A stretch of 35,326 bases of DNA from HLUCCA09 sp039189975 (GTDB lineage: Bacteria > Pseudomonadota > Alphaproteobacteria > Rhodobacterales > Rhodobacteraceae), in the NCBI GenBank assembly GCA_039189975.1, contig JBCCYI010000011.1:1-35326 (forward strand). The letters run 5' to 3'. The notes beneath the pieces are model-generated. The model ran no database searches and had not been told where the DNA came from. It saw only the letters and a list, made by a program, of their open reading frames with translations. Positions 1 to 8,389 of the stretch are shown here, in pieces. Position 1 is the first letter of the stretch; every line of letters starts with the position of its first letter. A program made the translations under genes and the position numbers.

Positions 1-39
1 CCTCTAGCCCATAAACGTCCACGAAACCGGGCGAACTCC
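1..39 (+). mobile_element. Right-end remnant of an IS3-family element
   Basis: These first 39 bases match positions 12091-12129 at 35 of 39 positions. In the second copy the sequence lies directly after the C-terminal coding end of an IS3-type OrfB, so it is read as the terminal inverted repeat and 3' tail of an IS3 element. The rest of this copy lies left of the window. The two copies are in the same orientation and bracket the sulfonate genes. Confidence 0.55.
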
Positions 40-87
40 TGCTCCATTTTCCACCTTTGACTGGATGAAGCAGGAAGACCCATCAAG

Positions 88-379
88 CGGTAGCGTTTCA
101 CTGAAGAACAGATCATGGGCGTGCTGAAGGAGAGTGAGGCTGGCGCGAAGACAGACGACATCTGTCGCCGACACGGTACCAGCTCAGCCGCTTTCTATAG
201 TTGGCGGAAGAAGTACGGCGGCATGGACGCGTCTGAGGCCAAGCGGTTGCGTGAGCTGGAGGCTGGGAACGATGAGCCTTGTGCGCCATTGGTTCGAGCA
301 CAATGGCGAATGCTCAAGCGGATCGTGCTGATCAGATACTGGGCATGTCGTCGATGAAGGAACTGCTGGCGAAAAACTG
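88..379 (+). pseudogene. IS3-family (IS407-like) OrfA, degraded
   Basis: The reading frame encodes the helix-turn-helix OrfA of IS3-family elements, with recognisable FTEEQIMGVLKESEAGAK, RRHGTSSAAFYSWRKKYGG and KRLRELE segments. Three lesions are visible. A TAG at 91-93 sits where a Lys codon is expected just before the RFTEEQI segment. An extra segment of about 36 bases (271-306) interrupts the helix after LRELEAGN. A one-base loss near 325 shifts the usual ending (ADQILGMSSMKELLAKNW) into another frame. OrfA normally binds the IS ends and is made fused to OrfB by frameshifting. With these lesions it cannot be functional. The assignment to the IS407 group is from motif resemblance only. Confidence 0.7.
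271..312 (+). repeat. Short hairpin-forming repeat, copy A (inside IS3 OrfA)
   Basis: A 42-base stretch aligns with 11639-11682 with only a few substitutions and two one-base gaps. Its core is an inverted repeat, CCATTG (286-291) and CAATGG (301-306). It interrupts the OrfA reading frame where the family has a continuous leucine-rich helix, so it looks inserted rather than inherited with the transposase. Confidence 0.5.
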
Positions 380-1232
380 GTGACTCCCATGGCGAAGCGC
401 AAAGCGGTGGGGTATCTTATGAGCGAGATCGGGCTAAGCGAACGGCGGGCGTGCCGGATCGTCGATTTGGCGGGGTCGATGCAGCAGTACCGGCCAAGGC
501 CGAAGGACAATGCCGCTGCAATCAAGCACATGAAAGAGCTGGCGTCGGAGAACCGACTCTATGGCTATCTGCGTCTGCACGCGATGCTGCGGCGTGAGGG
601 GCTGGTCGTGAACCTCAAGCGAACGTATCGGCTCTATACCGAACAGGGCCTTCAGCTGCTTAAGAAGAGGCGACGGCAGCTACCTCGGCGCGATCTGATC
701 GCCCCGCAGGTGCCTGAACGGCCGATGCAGCGCCCCTCTCGGCGATTGCCTTGCAATCGCCTGCCGGGCAACGGGATCAATGGACTTCGTCGGCGACCAG
801 TTCGCCGATTGCCAGCGATTCCGCGTCCTCAACATCGTCGACGACCATAACCGGAGCTGTCCCGGCCAGATCGTCGATGTGTCGATCCCGGGTACAAGGG
901 CCGCGCGTTTCCTTGATGAGCTGGCCCAGCGGATCGGGCTGCCCGAGGAGATCATCCTCGACAGCGGTCCAGAAAGCCCCAGCAAGGCAACGTTCGAATG
1001 AGCAGAGCGGACCGGTGTGCGTCTAAGGTTCATCGATCCGGGAAAGCCCGTGCAGACCGCCTTCGTCGAGAGTTTCAACGGCAAATCCCAGGGCGAATGC
1101 CCGAACCTGCATTGGTTCCATTCCCCGCGCCATGCCCGCGAGAAGATCGGCCGATGGCGAAATCACTGCGTACCATTGGCTGTGTCGCCGAGCATGATCG
1201 ATTCAGAGATCCAGTTTCCGTTGATGGGGCGA
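380..1232 (+). pseudogene. IS3-family OrfB transposase, frameshifted remnant
   Basis: This is the DDE integrase-type transposase partner of the OrfA upstream, broken into three frames. The first piece (380 to about 770) has the N-terminal part, with SERRACRIVDL, LYGYLRLHAMLRREGLVVN and KRTYRLYTEQGL. The second (about 780-1001) has the catalytic core start, MDFVGDQFADCQRFRVLNIV, and the DSGPE segment around the second Asp. The third (about 1017-1180) has FIDPGKPVQTAFVESFNG with the catalytic Glu, then HAREKIGRWRNH. The usual RPHSSLG-type ending is missing, so the 3' end is eroded as well. The gene is dead, and its presence marks the left edge of the sulfonate locus as a site of IS activity. 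Confidence 0.75.
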
Positions 1233-1798
1233 GACTCTTTTTCGTGATCGTTGGGTGCTCCAATCCATCCGCCATATGGTCGAACGGGGAGGCGGCAGGT
1301 GCCGCGGGCACGTTCAGCCTTGCAGGCCCCGCCGGCCTGTTCTGCGCGCGCAGTGTTGAGACAGCCACGTTTGGGATCCCGCTGCGCGGTCTCATTCACC
1401 TGCGATGCCAGGCACGAGCTTTTGAAACTCTTCGAAATAGGACCTCCGTGGGCTGCAAGGTTAATTGTCTCGAGCGCGATCTGGTCCGCGTCCTCAGCCC
1501 AAGTGGGTCGGCCGAGCTTTTGAGGACGTAGATCGCGCCGTAGAATGCGTTTTTTGGCGCGTTCAAGGCCGCGTTGGCTCGTCGAACGCCATTCCCGAGC
1601 TGACGCAAAGCCGGAGCCTCGCCCTCTGTACTCATCGTCCTCTTCCACACCCGCATGTGCCGCCAGTGGAGGACCGGCTATCGCACGTCCGGCAGGGAAC
1701 AAGCTGGGCGTGGTGACAGGAATGCCCGTTTGAAAGAGCCGACCTCGCCCGGCCGCGAGCCGAGGCGCTACAGGAGGTCGGAGGCTGGAGGACAAGCG
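1233..1798. other. Non-coding gap between IS debris and the exporter gene
   Basis: About 570 bases hold no reading frame that I recognise. Several short overlapping frames exist on both strands, as expected at this GC content, but none shows a family motif, a ribosome binding site or a plausible partner. It may be further decayed mobile DNA. Confidence 0.4.
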
Positions 1799-2833
1799 TC
1801 ACGGGACCAGCTGTAAGTAATGAATGCCGGCCAGGATGAGCCCGGCAAGGAACAAGGTCTCCAGGATGATCAGTGCGATCGCCCCATGGCCGACCTCCAG
1901 GATACGGCTCATGTCGGTTTTCATGCCGACTGCCGCAATAGCCGCCAGCAGCGCCCAGGAGGAGATTTGGGCCAGCAGGCTGCCGAGCGCTGCCGGGATT
2001 ACACCCAGCGAGTTGAGCGTCGCCAAAATCAGAAACCCAATGACAAAGGCAGGGACAATCGTCACGCCAGCGGTCGCGGCACCAGGCTCCACATGCCGCC
2101 ACCAAAGAGCGATCAGAACCACCACAGGCGCCAGAAAGGAAACGCGGATCAACTTGACCAGTGTCGACGTCTCGCCGGCCGTTTCCGAGATGGAGAACCC
2201 CGCTCCCACCACCTGCGCAACGTCATGGACCGTGGCCCCGATAAAGGCGCCCGCCGTGATTTCGTCAAAGCCCAGGGCGCGGGTGAGGATCGGGTAGAGG
2301 ATCATGGCCGCCGTGGACAGCACCGTGACGCCCAGCACCGTGAAGAGCAGATTGCGCTCCGAGCGTTCGTCCTTGGGCAGGACCGCTGCGATGGCCATGG
2401 CCGCCGACGCGCCGCAGATCGCGACGGCTCCGGCCGTCAGAATGGCAAAGCGCGGCCCTTGCCCCAAGAAGCGCGCCAGGACGACGCCGAAGGCGATGGT
2501 CGCCGCGGTGCCCGCAACGAGCAAGCCGACCATGCCCCACCCCAGAAAAGAGAGCGTTTCGATACTGATCCGCGCGCCCAGCAGAGCGACGCCGAAGCGA
2601 AGGATCGTACGCGCCGAAGCGTCGATGCCCGCAGAGGCGGGGCCCGCATGTCCGAGAAAGTTGAGCGCAATTCCAAAGAGCAGCGCCATGAGCATGGCCG
2701 GGGCACCGTAATGCTCCGCCACGAATTGGGCCGCGAGGGCAACGAGCACTGCGATCAGAACACCGGGGAACAGCTCATGGGCGCGCGCCGCAGCATCCTG
2801 CAGGCGCGCGCCCGTCAACAGACTTTTGGTCAT
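1799..2833 (-). CDS. YeiH/TauZ-type candidate sulfite/sulfate exporter (Cons_hypoth698 family)
   Basis: This is a 344-residue polytopic inner-membrane protein of the YeiH family (COG2855), with about ten hydrophobic segments. Family landmarks seen are LRFGVALLGARIS near residue 80, AICGASAAMAIAAVLP near 140 and FIGATVHDVAQVVGAG near 200. Members of this family sit beside xsc in taurine and other sulfonate degraders, where they are proposed to export the sulfite (or sulfate) released by desulfonation. Here the gene starts 6 bases after the xsc stop, so it is the last gene of the iseJ-xsc-exporter transcription unit. That context makes anion export the best guess, but the transported ion is not shown by the sequence itself. 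Confidence 0.82.
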   Translation of the reverse strand: MTKSLLTGARLQDAAARAHELFPGVLIAVLVALAAQFVAEHYGAPAMLMALLFGIALNFLGHAGPASAGIDASARTILRFGVALLGARISIETLSFLGWGMVGLLVAGTAATIAFGVVLARFLGQGPRFAILTAGAVAICGASAAMAIAAVLPKDERSERNLLFTVLGVTVLSTAAMILYPILTRALGFDEITAGAFIGATVHDVAQVVGAGFSISETAGETSTLVKLIRVSFLAPVVVLIALWWRHVEPGAATAGVTIVPAFVIGFLILATLNSLGVIPAALGSLLAQISSWALLAAIAAVGMKTDMSRILEVGHGAIALIILETLFLAGLILAGIHYLQLVP

Positions 2834-2839
2834 TGCAGG

Positions 2840-4612
2840 CTAGACTGCTTGCTCCATCATGTCCGCAGGATCGATCCCCGCGACGCTGACAGGTTTCTTC
2901 ATGGCATCACGGCGGAAGGGCTCGCCAAGCTCCTGATTGATCATCGCTTCGATCAGCGTTGTCTTTCCGTCCTTTTGATCCTTGAGCGCTTGGTCCAACG
3001 CAGCCGTAAGCTCCTCCATCGTGCGCACCACGACGCCCGTTAGGCCGCAGGATTGCGCAATGCCGGCGTAGGACACTTCTTCGTCCAGTTCCGTGCCGAC
3101 GAAATTGTCTTCGAACCAAAGCGTCGAGTTCCGCTTTTCCGCACCCCACTGGTAATTGCGGAAGACGATCTGCGTGATCGCAGGCCACTCGCCGCGGCCT
3201 ATCGCTGTCAGCTCGTTGACGGCGATCCCAAAGGCGCCGTCACCGGCGAAGCCAACCACGGGCGTGTCCGGGCAGCCGATCTTGGCGCCGACGATCGAAG
3301 GCAGCCCGTACCCGCATGGCCCGAAGAGCCCGGGCGCAAGGTACTTCCGGCCCGCTTCGAACGACGGGTAGGCGTTGCCGATGGCGCAGTTGTTGCCGAT
3401 GTCAGAGGATATGATCGCCTCTTTCGGAAGCGCCGCCTGGATTGCACGCCAGGCCATGCGGGGGCTCATCCATTCGGGCTTGGCCGCGCGTGCGCGCTCG
3501 TTCCACGTCGTGCCTGGGTCGTCCTCTTCGTGGTCCATCGACGAAAGCTGCTGCGCCCAACGCGACTTGACGAGAGAGATACGCTCCAGCCGCTCCTGAC
3601 GCCCCGCGTCGCCCGCCTTGTCCGACAGCTGTCCAAGGATCCCTTCGGCCACTTTCCGGGCGTCGCCGACGATGCCAACGCTGACTTTCTTGGTCAGGCC
3701 GATCCGGTCTGGGTTGATGTCCACCTGGATGATCTTGGCATCGGCGGGCCAATACTCCATGCCGTAGCCGGGCAGCGTGGAGAACGGGTTGAGCCGCGTG
3801 CCAAGGCACAGTACGACGTCGGCCTCTTTGATCAGCTCCATCCCGGCTCTCGAGCCGTTGTAGCCGAGCGGCCCGGCAAAGAGCGGGTGCGACCCGGGGA
3901 AGGCATCGTTGTGCTGGTAGCCCACGCAGACAGGCGCCGAGAGGCGTTCCGCCAGAGCCGCCGATGCCGGGATCGCGCCCGACAGCACAACACCGGCGCC
4001 GTTCAGAATGACGGGGTTCTTGGCGGCGCTCAGAATGTCGGCGGCCTGGGTGATGGAGTTTTCGCCCCCCGGAGACGCCTCGAACAGGATCGGATCGGGG
4101 ATCTCGATATCGACGACTTGGGTCCAGAAGTCCCGCGGCAGGTTGATCTGCGCCGGGCCGCACAGCCGCTTGGCCTGCGCGATCACGCGGGTCAGCACCT
4201 CGGCCACGCGCGTCGGATCGCGAACCTCTTCCTGATAGGCGACCATATCTTCGAAAAGCTTCATCTGCTCGACTTCCTGGAAGCCGCCCTGGCCGATCGT
4301 TTTGTTGGCGGCTTGCGGCGTCACGAGCAGCAGGGGCGTGTGGTTCCAGTAGGCCGTTTTGACGGCAGTCACGAAGTTGGTGATGCCCGGCCCGTTCTGG
4401 GCAATCATCATGGACATCTTACCAGTGGCGCGCGTGTAGCCATCGGCCATCATCCCGGCGCTGCCCTCATGCGCGCAATCCCAGAATGTAATACCGGCCG
4501 TCGGAAAGAGATCCGAGATCGGCATCATGGCGGACCCGATAATGCCAAAGGCGTTGTTGATCCCGTGGCGCTGGAGGACTTTGACAAAGGCCTCTTCCGT
4601 CGTCATTTTCAT
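2840..4612 (-). CDS. xsc: Sulfoacetaldehyde acetyltransferase (EC 2.3.3.15)
   Basis: This cytoplasmic thiamine-diphosphate enzyme converts sulfoacetaldehyde and phosphate to acetyl phosphate and sulfite. The 590 residues have the expected three-domain layout: an N-terminal pyrimidine-binding domain with the catalytic Glu at E49 in CAHEGSAGMMADGYTRATG (a segment typical of Xsc), a central domain, and a C-terminal diphosphate-binding domain with GFAGDGAFGIAVNEL and the downstream FRNYQWGAEKRN motif. The length equals that of known Xsc proteins. The first ATG is taken as start because GGGAG lies 8 bases upstream. The gene lies 46 bases after iseJ and 6 bases before the exporter. It is the defining enzyme of C2 sulfonate dissimilation. 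No aminotransferase or taurine dehydrogenase is nearby, so isethionate rather than taurine is the likelier feed. Confidence 0.95.
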   Translation of the reverse strand: MKMTTEEAFVKVLQRHGINNAFGIIGSAMMPISDLFPTAGITFWDCAHEGSAGMMADGYTRATGKMSMMIAQNGPGITNFVTAVKTAYWNHTPLLLVTPQAANKTIGQGGFQEVEQMKLFEDMVAYQEEVRDPTRVAEVLTRVIAQAKRLCGPAQINLPRDFWTQVVDIEIPDPILFEASPGGENSITQAADILSAAKNPVILNGAGVVLSGAIPASAALAERLSAPVCVGYQHNDAFPGSHPLFAGPLGYNGSRAGMELIKEADVVLCLGTRLNPFSTLPGYGMEYWPADAKIIQVDINPDRIGLTKKVSVGIVGDARKVAEGILGQLSDKAGDAGRQERLERISLVKSRWAQQLSSMDHEEDDPGTTWNERARAAKPEWMSPRMAWRAIQAALPKEAIISSDIGNNCAIGNAYPSFEAGRKYLAPGLFGPCGYGLPSIVGAKIGCPDTPVVGFAGDGAFGIAVNELTAIGRGEWPAITQIVFRNYQWGAEKRNSTLWFEDNFVGTELDEEVSYAGIAQSCGLTGVVVRTMEELTAALDQALKDQKDGKTTLIEAMINQELGEPFRRDAMKKPVSVAGIDPADMMEQAV

Positions 4613-4658
4613 GGCGTTACTCCCTTGAGGGTATTCGATTGAATAAACGCTCGGCGCG

Positions 4659-6269
4659 CTACGCGGCGCCGACTTTTTGGTCTTCCAGAATCATGTCGGA
4701 CACTTTCTCGCCGATCATGATTGCCGGAGCGTTCGTGTTGCCCGAGACGATCTCGGGCATGATCGAGCAATCCGCGACGCGCAGCCCGTGCAGGCCGTGC
4801 ACTCTCAGCCGGGCGTCCACGACGGCACCGTGCCCGGTGCCCATCTTGCAGGTGCCCGTCGGGTGATAGATCGTCGTTGAATTGTTGCGGGCCCAATCGA
4901 GCGTTTCCTCGTAATTGTCGATGTCGAGCGCGCTGTCGGGGCGAAACTCTTCGGAGATCTTGTGGCGCAGCGGCGCGTGCTGCGCAATGCGGCGGGCGAT
5001 GTTGATCCCCGCCACGATCGTCTGGCAATCGGTCTCGGTCGACAGGTAGTTCGGATGGATCTTCGGATAGACGCGGACATCGGGTGAGGCGATGCGGATC
5101 TCGCCGCGGCTTTCCGGACGAAGCTGGCAGACCGACATCGTAAAGGCCGAGAACGGGTGCACGCCCTCGCCGGGGCTGTCGGCCGACCACGGCTGCACAT
5201 GGAACTGGATGTCGGGCGTTTCCACATGATCGCCCGTGCGCATGAACCCCGTGGCCAGGCTGGCCGCCATGGTCATCGGCCCGGCGCGGAAGAGGGCGTA
5301 TTTCAGCGCGATGCGCGCTTGATTGAAGAGGCTGCGGACCTCGTCATTGAGCGTCGGCTCGTTGCATTTGAAGACCAGACGCGCTTGCAGGTGATCCTGC
5401 ATATTCTTGCCGACGCCGGGGAGGTCCGCCACAACGTCAATCCCCTGTTCCTGGAGCTGTGCCGCCTCCCCAACGCCCGACACCATCAAGAGCTGCGGTG
5501 AGCCGATGGCCCCCGTCGAAAGGATGACCTCTGCACGCGCTTTGATCGTGTGCTTGCGCCCGGAAGCGTCGCGATAGACGACGCCCGTTGCGCGGCGCCC
5601 CGAAAAGAGAACGCGCGTTGTCGTGGCGCGCGTTACAACCTCAAGGTTTGGGCGCGACCGGACGGGCTTGAGGAATGCCACAGCAGAGGAGCAGCGCCGG
5701 CCATTTCGCGTGGTGAGCTGAAAATACCCAACGCCCTCTTGCTTGGCTCCGTTGTAATCCGGGTTAAACGGATAGCCTGCGGCCTGTGCCGCCGCCACCC
5801 AGGCATCACAAATCGGTCGTTGAAGGCGCATGTTCGAGACGGACAGCGGGCCGCCTTGACCGTGAAAGTCGTCGGCCCCGCGTTCCTGATCTTCCGAGCG
5901 TTTGAAAAGCGGGAGGACGTCGTCCCAACCCCAGCCCTCATTCCCCATCTGACGCCACCGGTCATAGTCCTGGGGTTGCCCGCGGACGTAGAGCAAGCCG
6001 TTCAGCGAAGACGACCCGCCGAGGACCTTGCCGCGCGGCCAGTCGAGTTGCCGCCCGTTCAGGCCGGGATCTGGTTCGGTCCGGTAACACCAGTCAACGC
6101 TGGGGTTATGCATCGTTCGGAAGTAGCCGACGGGTATGTGGATCCAGGGATTGCGATCCGCGCCACCGGCCTCCAGCAGGATGACTTTGGTGTCGGGTTT
6201 TGCACTCAGACGATTGGCGATCACGCATCCCGCCGAACCGGCACCCACGATCACATAATCTGCTTCCAT
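4659..6269 (-). CDS. iseJ: GMC-family FAD dehydrogenase, probable isethionate dehydrogenase
   Basis: This 536-residue glucose-methanol-choline family flavoprotein has an N-terminal FAD fold (YVIVGAGSAGCVIANRLS, residues 5-22), the first GMC signature around residues 80-100 (RGKVLGGSSSLNGLLYVRG), the second near 260 (STGAIGSPQLLMVSGVG), and the catalytic His/Asn region near the C-terminus (TTIYHPTGTCKMG, then SGNTNAP). General annotation would call it choline dehydrogenase. I prefer isethionate dehydrogenase, oxidising isethionate to sulfoacetaldehyde, because the next gene is xsc and a TRAP importer with an IclR regulator is divergently placed, as in known isethionate loci that use IseJ. No betaine-aldehyde dehydrogenase is near. 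The start has AGGAGG about 9 bases upstream. Substrate is inferred from context. Confidence 0.75.
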   Translation of the reverse strand: MEADYVIVGAGSAGCVIANRLSAKPDTKVILLEAGGADRNPWIHIPVGYFRTMHNPSVDWCYRTEPDPGLNGRQLDWPRGKVLGGSSSLNGLLYVRGQPQDYDRWRQMGNEGWGWDDVLPLFKRSEDQERGADDFHGQGGPLSVSNMRLQRPICDAWVAAAQAAGYPFNPDYNGAKQEGVGYFQLTTRNGRRCSSAVAFLKPVRSRPNLEVVTRATTTRVLFSGRRATGVVYRDASGRKHTIKARAEVILSTGAIGSPQLLMVSGVGEAAQLQEQGIDVVADLPGVGKNMQDHLQARLVFKCNEPTLNDEVRSLFNQARIALKYALFRAGPMTMAASLATGFMRTGDHVETPDIQFHVQPWSADSPGEGVHPFSAFTMSVCQLRPESRGEIRIASPDVRVYPKIHPNYLSTETDCQTIVAGINIARRIAQHAPLRHKISEEFRPDSALDIDNYEETLDWARNNSTTIYHPTGTCKMGTGHGAVVDARLRVHGLHGLRVADCSIMPEIVSGNTNAPAIMIGEKVSDMILEDQKVGAA

Positions 6270-6331
6270 CTGCGCAAAATCCTCCTTCGAGCAAGATTAC
6301 CTCTATGCAAGTTGGAGATACTATTCTAGCT

Positions 6332-6356
6332 TTTTTGATACGAAAAGTTTCAAAAA
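6332..6356. promoter_or_regulatory. 25-bp palindrome, candidate IclR-type operator
   Basis: Left arm TTTTTGATAC (6332-6341), five-base spacer, right arm GTTTCAAAAA (6347-6356). The arms are complementary at 9 of 10 positions. It lies in the 108-base region between iseJ and the divergent TRAP operon, so one bound dimer could control both arms. The locus ends in an IclR-family gene, and that family binds palindromes of this size. The assignment to that protein is inference. Confidence 0.5.
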
Positions 6357-6377
6357 TTGCCAAAATGGGAGGAACAG

Positions 6378-7607
6378 ATGGGCATCTATGACCGGATCAA
6401 GGGAGTCTCACGTCGAGATTTCTTCAAGATCGCCGGAACTTACGGCATGAGCTCGACGCTCTTGGCCGCAGGGACCTTCGGAGGCGCCATGACGGCCGCG
6501 AATCTGGCCAGGGCGGCTGAGTCCACCTACGACAAGCGCTTCGCGAAAGAGGCCAAGCATACGCTGAAGTTCGGCGCGGCCGGATTTAACCCGCAGAACC
6601 TGCTGATCGAGCGGGCCGGGTGCCTCGAGTTCGCCCGTGACCTGGAGGAGCGCACGGACGGCGAAATTCGGATCGAGTTCATCGGCAACAATCAGATCTG
6701 CGGACAGCTCTCGTGTGTTGAGAAAGCGCAGCAGGGCATCATTGATCTCTACGCAGCATCGACGCAGAACTCCGCGGGCGGCGCACCTTACCTCAATGTG
6801 CTCGATTATGCGTATATGTTCCGCAGCCGGGCCGATCAGTACTACTTCATGTACTCGCCGGAATCGCAGCGCGTCCTGCGGGATCCGTTCGAGCAGCGGC
6901 ACGGGCTGAAGTTCCTCTTCACCCATGCAGAACTGCGCGGCATTCAGCTAGGCCTCTCGTGGCAGGACAAGGACACCGTCACCTCGATCGACCAGCTCGC
7001 CGGCACGAAGAACCGTGTGACGGGCACGCAGCTGGGCCGCATCGCGATGAATGCGCTCAATCTGAACCCGGTTCCTGTCGCGTGGGAAGAAACGCTCGAC
7101 GGGCTCAAGCAGGGCCTGATCGACGGCGCGGAGACCTGGGCGTCGGCTGTGGCCTACGCGAACATGTCGCCGGTCGTGAGCCAGTGCGTGGATCTGCGCT
7201 TCTTCTGCGGCACCGAGCATACCGCGATGACGGCGTCGACCTTCGACAGTCTGGGCGGTGAGCTTCAGGATGCGGTCATGGAGGCGTCCTATCTGACGCA
7301 GGTTCACGTTCAGGCCGCCAACGAAGCGGCGCTGGTGAACACCGTCGGCTTCTCGAACCCGCAGCTCCCCGGCACGATCTTTGCGGAGAACAATGTGCGA
7401 GTGGCGTCCCTGTCGGATGCGGAAATCCGCAAGGCCGAAGAGATGTGCTCGCCCGAGTTCCAGCCGCAGCTCTGGGAGCAGTGGCGCGAGCGGATCAATG
7501 GCTGGGCCGGTGGCATTGACACCTACCAGGACATTTACAACGAGGTGCGCAACAACCCGCACACCCTCGCGGAGAATGTCGAGCCCCGCCGCTGGTGGAA
7601 GGGCTAA
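6378..7607 (+). CDS. TRAP transporter substrate-binding protein (DctP family), likely isethionate-binding
   Basis: This periplasmic binding protein of a tripartite ATP-independent transporter has 409 residues. A twin-arginine motif (SRRDFFKIAG, residues 11-20) precedes a hydrophobic stretch and an AxA-like site near residue 45, so export by the Tat route is likely. The mature part shows the DctP fold segments, including a conserved Arg region (KNRVTGTQLGRIAMNALN) and ETLDGLKQGLIDGAE. The ATG at 6378 is chosen over an in-frame TTG at 6357 because GGGAGGA lies 5 bases before it. It is the first gene of the P-Q-M set divergent from iseJ. Isethionate as ligand follows from the xsc/GMC context, since TRAP systems are known isethionate importers in other bacteria. 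The binding site itself cannot be read from sequence. Confidence 0.85.
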   Translation: MGIYDRIKGVSRRDFFKIAGTYGMSSTLLAAGTFGGAMTAANLARAAESTYDKRFAKEAKHTLKFGAAGFNPQNLLIERAGCLEFARDLEERTDGEIRIEFIGNNQICGQLSCVEKAQQGIIDLYAASTQNSAGGAPYLNVLDYAYMFRSRADQYYFMYSPESQRVLRDPFEQRHGLKFLFTHAELRGIQLGLSWQDKDTVTSIDQLAGTKNRVTGTQLGRIAMNALNLNPVPVAWEETLDGLKQGLIDGAETWASAVAYANMSPVVSQCVDLRFFCGTEHTAMTASTFDSLGGELQDAVMEASYLTQVHVQAANEAALVNTVGFSNPQLPGTIFAENNVRVASLSDAEIRKAEEMCSPEFQPQLWEQWRERINGWAGGIDTYQDIYNEVRNNPHTLAENVEPRRWWKG

Positions 7608-7632
7608 TCTGGTCCTTGCCGGATCACAGGTG

Positions 7633-7660
7633 GGCCCCGCTGCTTAACGGCGGGGCCTTT
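7633..7660 (+). terminator. Stem-loop between TRAP P and Q genes
   Basis: GGCCCCGC (7633-7640) and GCGGGGCC (7650-7657) form a perfect 8-bp stem with a 9-base loop, followed by TTT. Its position after the binding-protein gene suits partial termination or 3'-end protection, which would give more binding protein than membrane subunits. Confidence 0.55.
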
Positions 7661-7720
7661 GCCTAAATCACGAATGACCGGGAAACTCCGGCGACCACAT
7701 GAAATAGGGAGGGGGAGCAG

Positions 7721-8389
7721 ATGGAGATCTGGTCCGATTTGAGCGCGTTGATCAGCGCGCTCGGAAGTCAGGATTCGTGGACGATCCGGCAAGCGCTCGT
7801 GCCGAATACAACCTATGTTTTCGGCGCGGTGTTTCTTGCGATTTCCGGCTTTCTGCTCGCCTGGATTTACCATCATGTCCCGGTGATCGAGCGGTATTTC
7901 GAGCGGACCGTCATGGTGACGTGCTACCTCGCCACCGCCGGCATCATCTTTTGGGGGGTGATTGATCGGTTCGTCTTTTCCAACCAGCAGCCCTGGTCGA
8001 CGACCATTCCCCCGTTTCTCTTCATGATCATGGCGCTCTTCGGGGGCGCCTATAACATTCGGATGCGCACGCATCTCAGCTTTTCCGAGTTCCGCACGGC
8101 CATGCCACGCAAGGCGCAATTTGCGTGCCTCATGCTGGATTTCATTCTCTGGTTCGTTTTCGCGCTCATCTTGCTGGTGACCACGCTCCGTGTCGTTGCG
8201 CTGTCGGCGTCGAACTTTCAGATCGTGCTGGGCACGGACAACACCATGCAATGGTGGTTTCTTCTCTCCGCCCCCATCGCAGCGACCCTTATGGCGGCGC
8301 GCGCGGTCGAGAACATTCAGGACGACGTCAGCAATCTGCGCTCGGGCAAACCGCTGCTGAAACAGGCGGTCATCGGGGGAGATGTGTGA
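7721..8389 (+). CDS. TRAP transporter small permease (DctQ family)
   Basis: This 222-residue inner-membrane protein has four main hydrophobic segments, at about residues 32-50, 65-85, 95-112 and 135-165, and another near 180. This is the DctQ layout, somewhat longer than the 160-190 residues usual for the family. It joins with the M subunit to form the sodium-driven permease. A GGAGGGGGA stretch lies 7 bases before the ATG. Its stop codon overlaps the start of the next gene (TGATG), so the two permease subunits are translationally coupled. Its sequence is poorly conserved, and identification rests on topology and position between P and M. Confidence 0.82.
   Translation: MEIWSDLSALISALGSQDSWTIRQALVPNTTYVFGAVFLAISGFLLAWIYHHVPVIERYFERTVMVTCYLATAGIIFWGVIDRFVFSNQQPWSTTIPPFLFMIMALFGGAYNIRMRTHLSFSEFRTAMPRKAQFACLMLDFILWFVFALILLVTTLRVVALSASNFQIVLGTDNTMQWWFLLSAPIAATLMAARAVENIQDDVSNLRSGKPLLKQAVIGGDV

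Noticed and set aside
3053..4642. 529-codon plus-strand open frame
   Set aside because: It is the antisense shadow of xsc. It has low-complexity Arg/Asp/Gly-rich content and no family motif.
6357..6377. Upstream TTG start for the first TRAP binding protein
   Set aside because: The ATG at 6378 has GGGAGGA at the proper distance, while the TTG would overlap the candidate operator and has no ribosome site.
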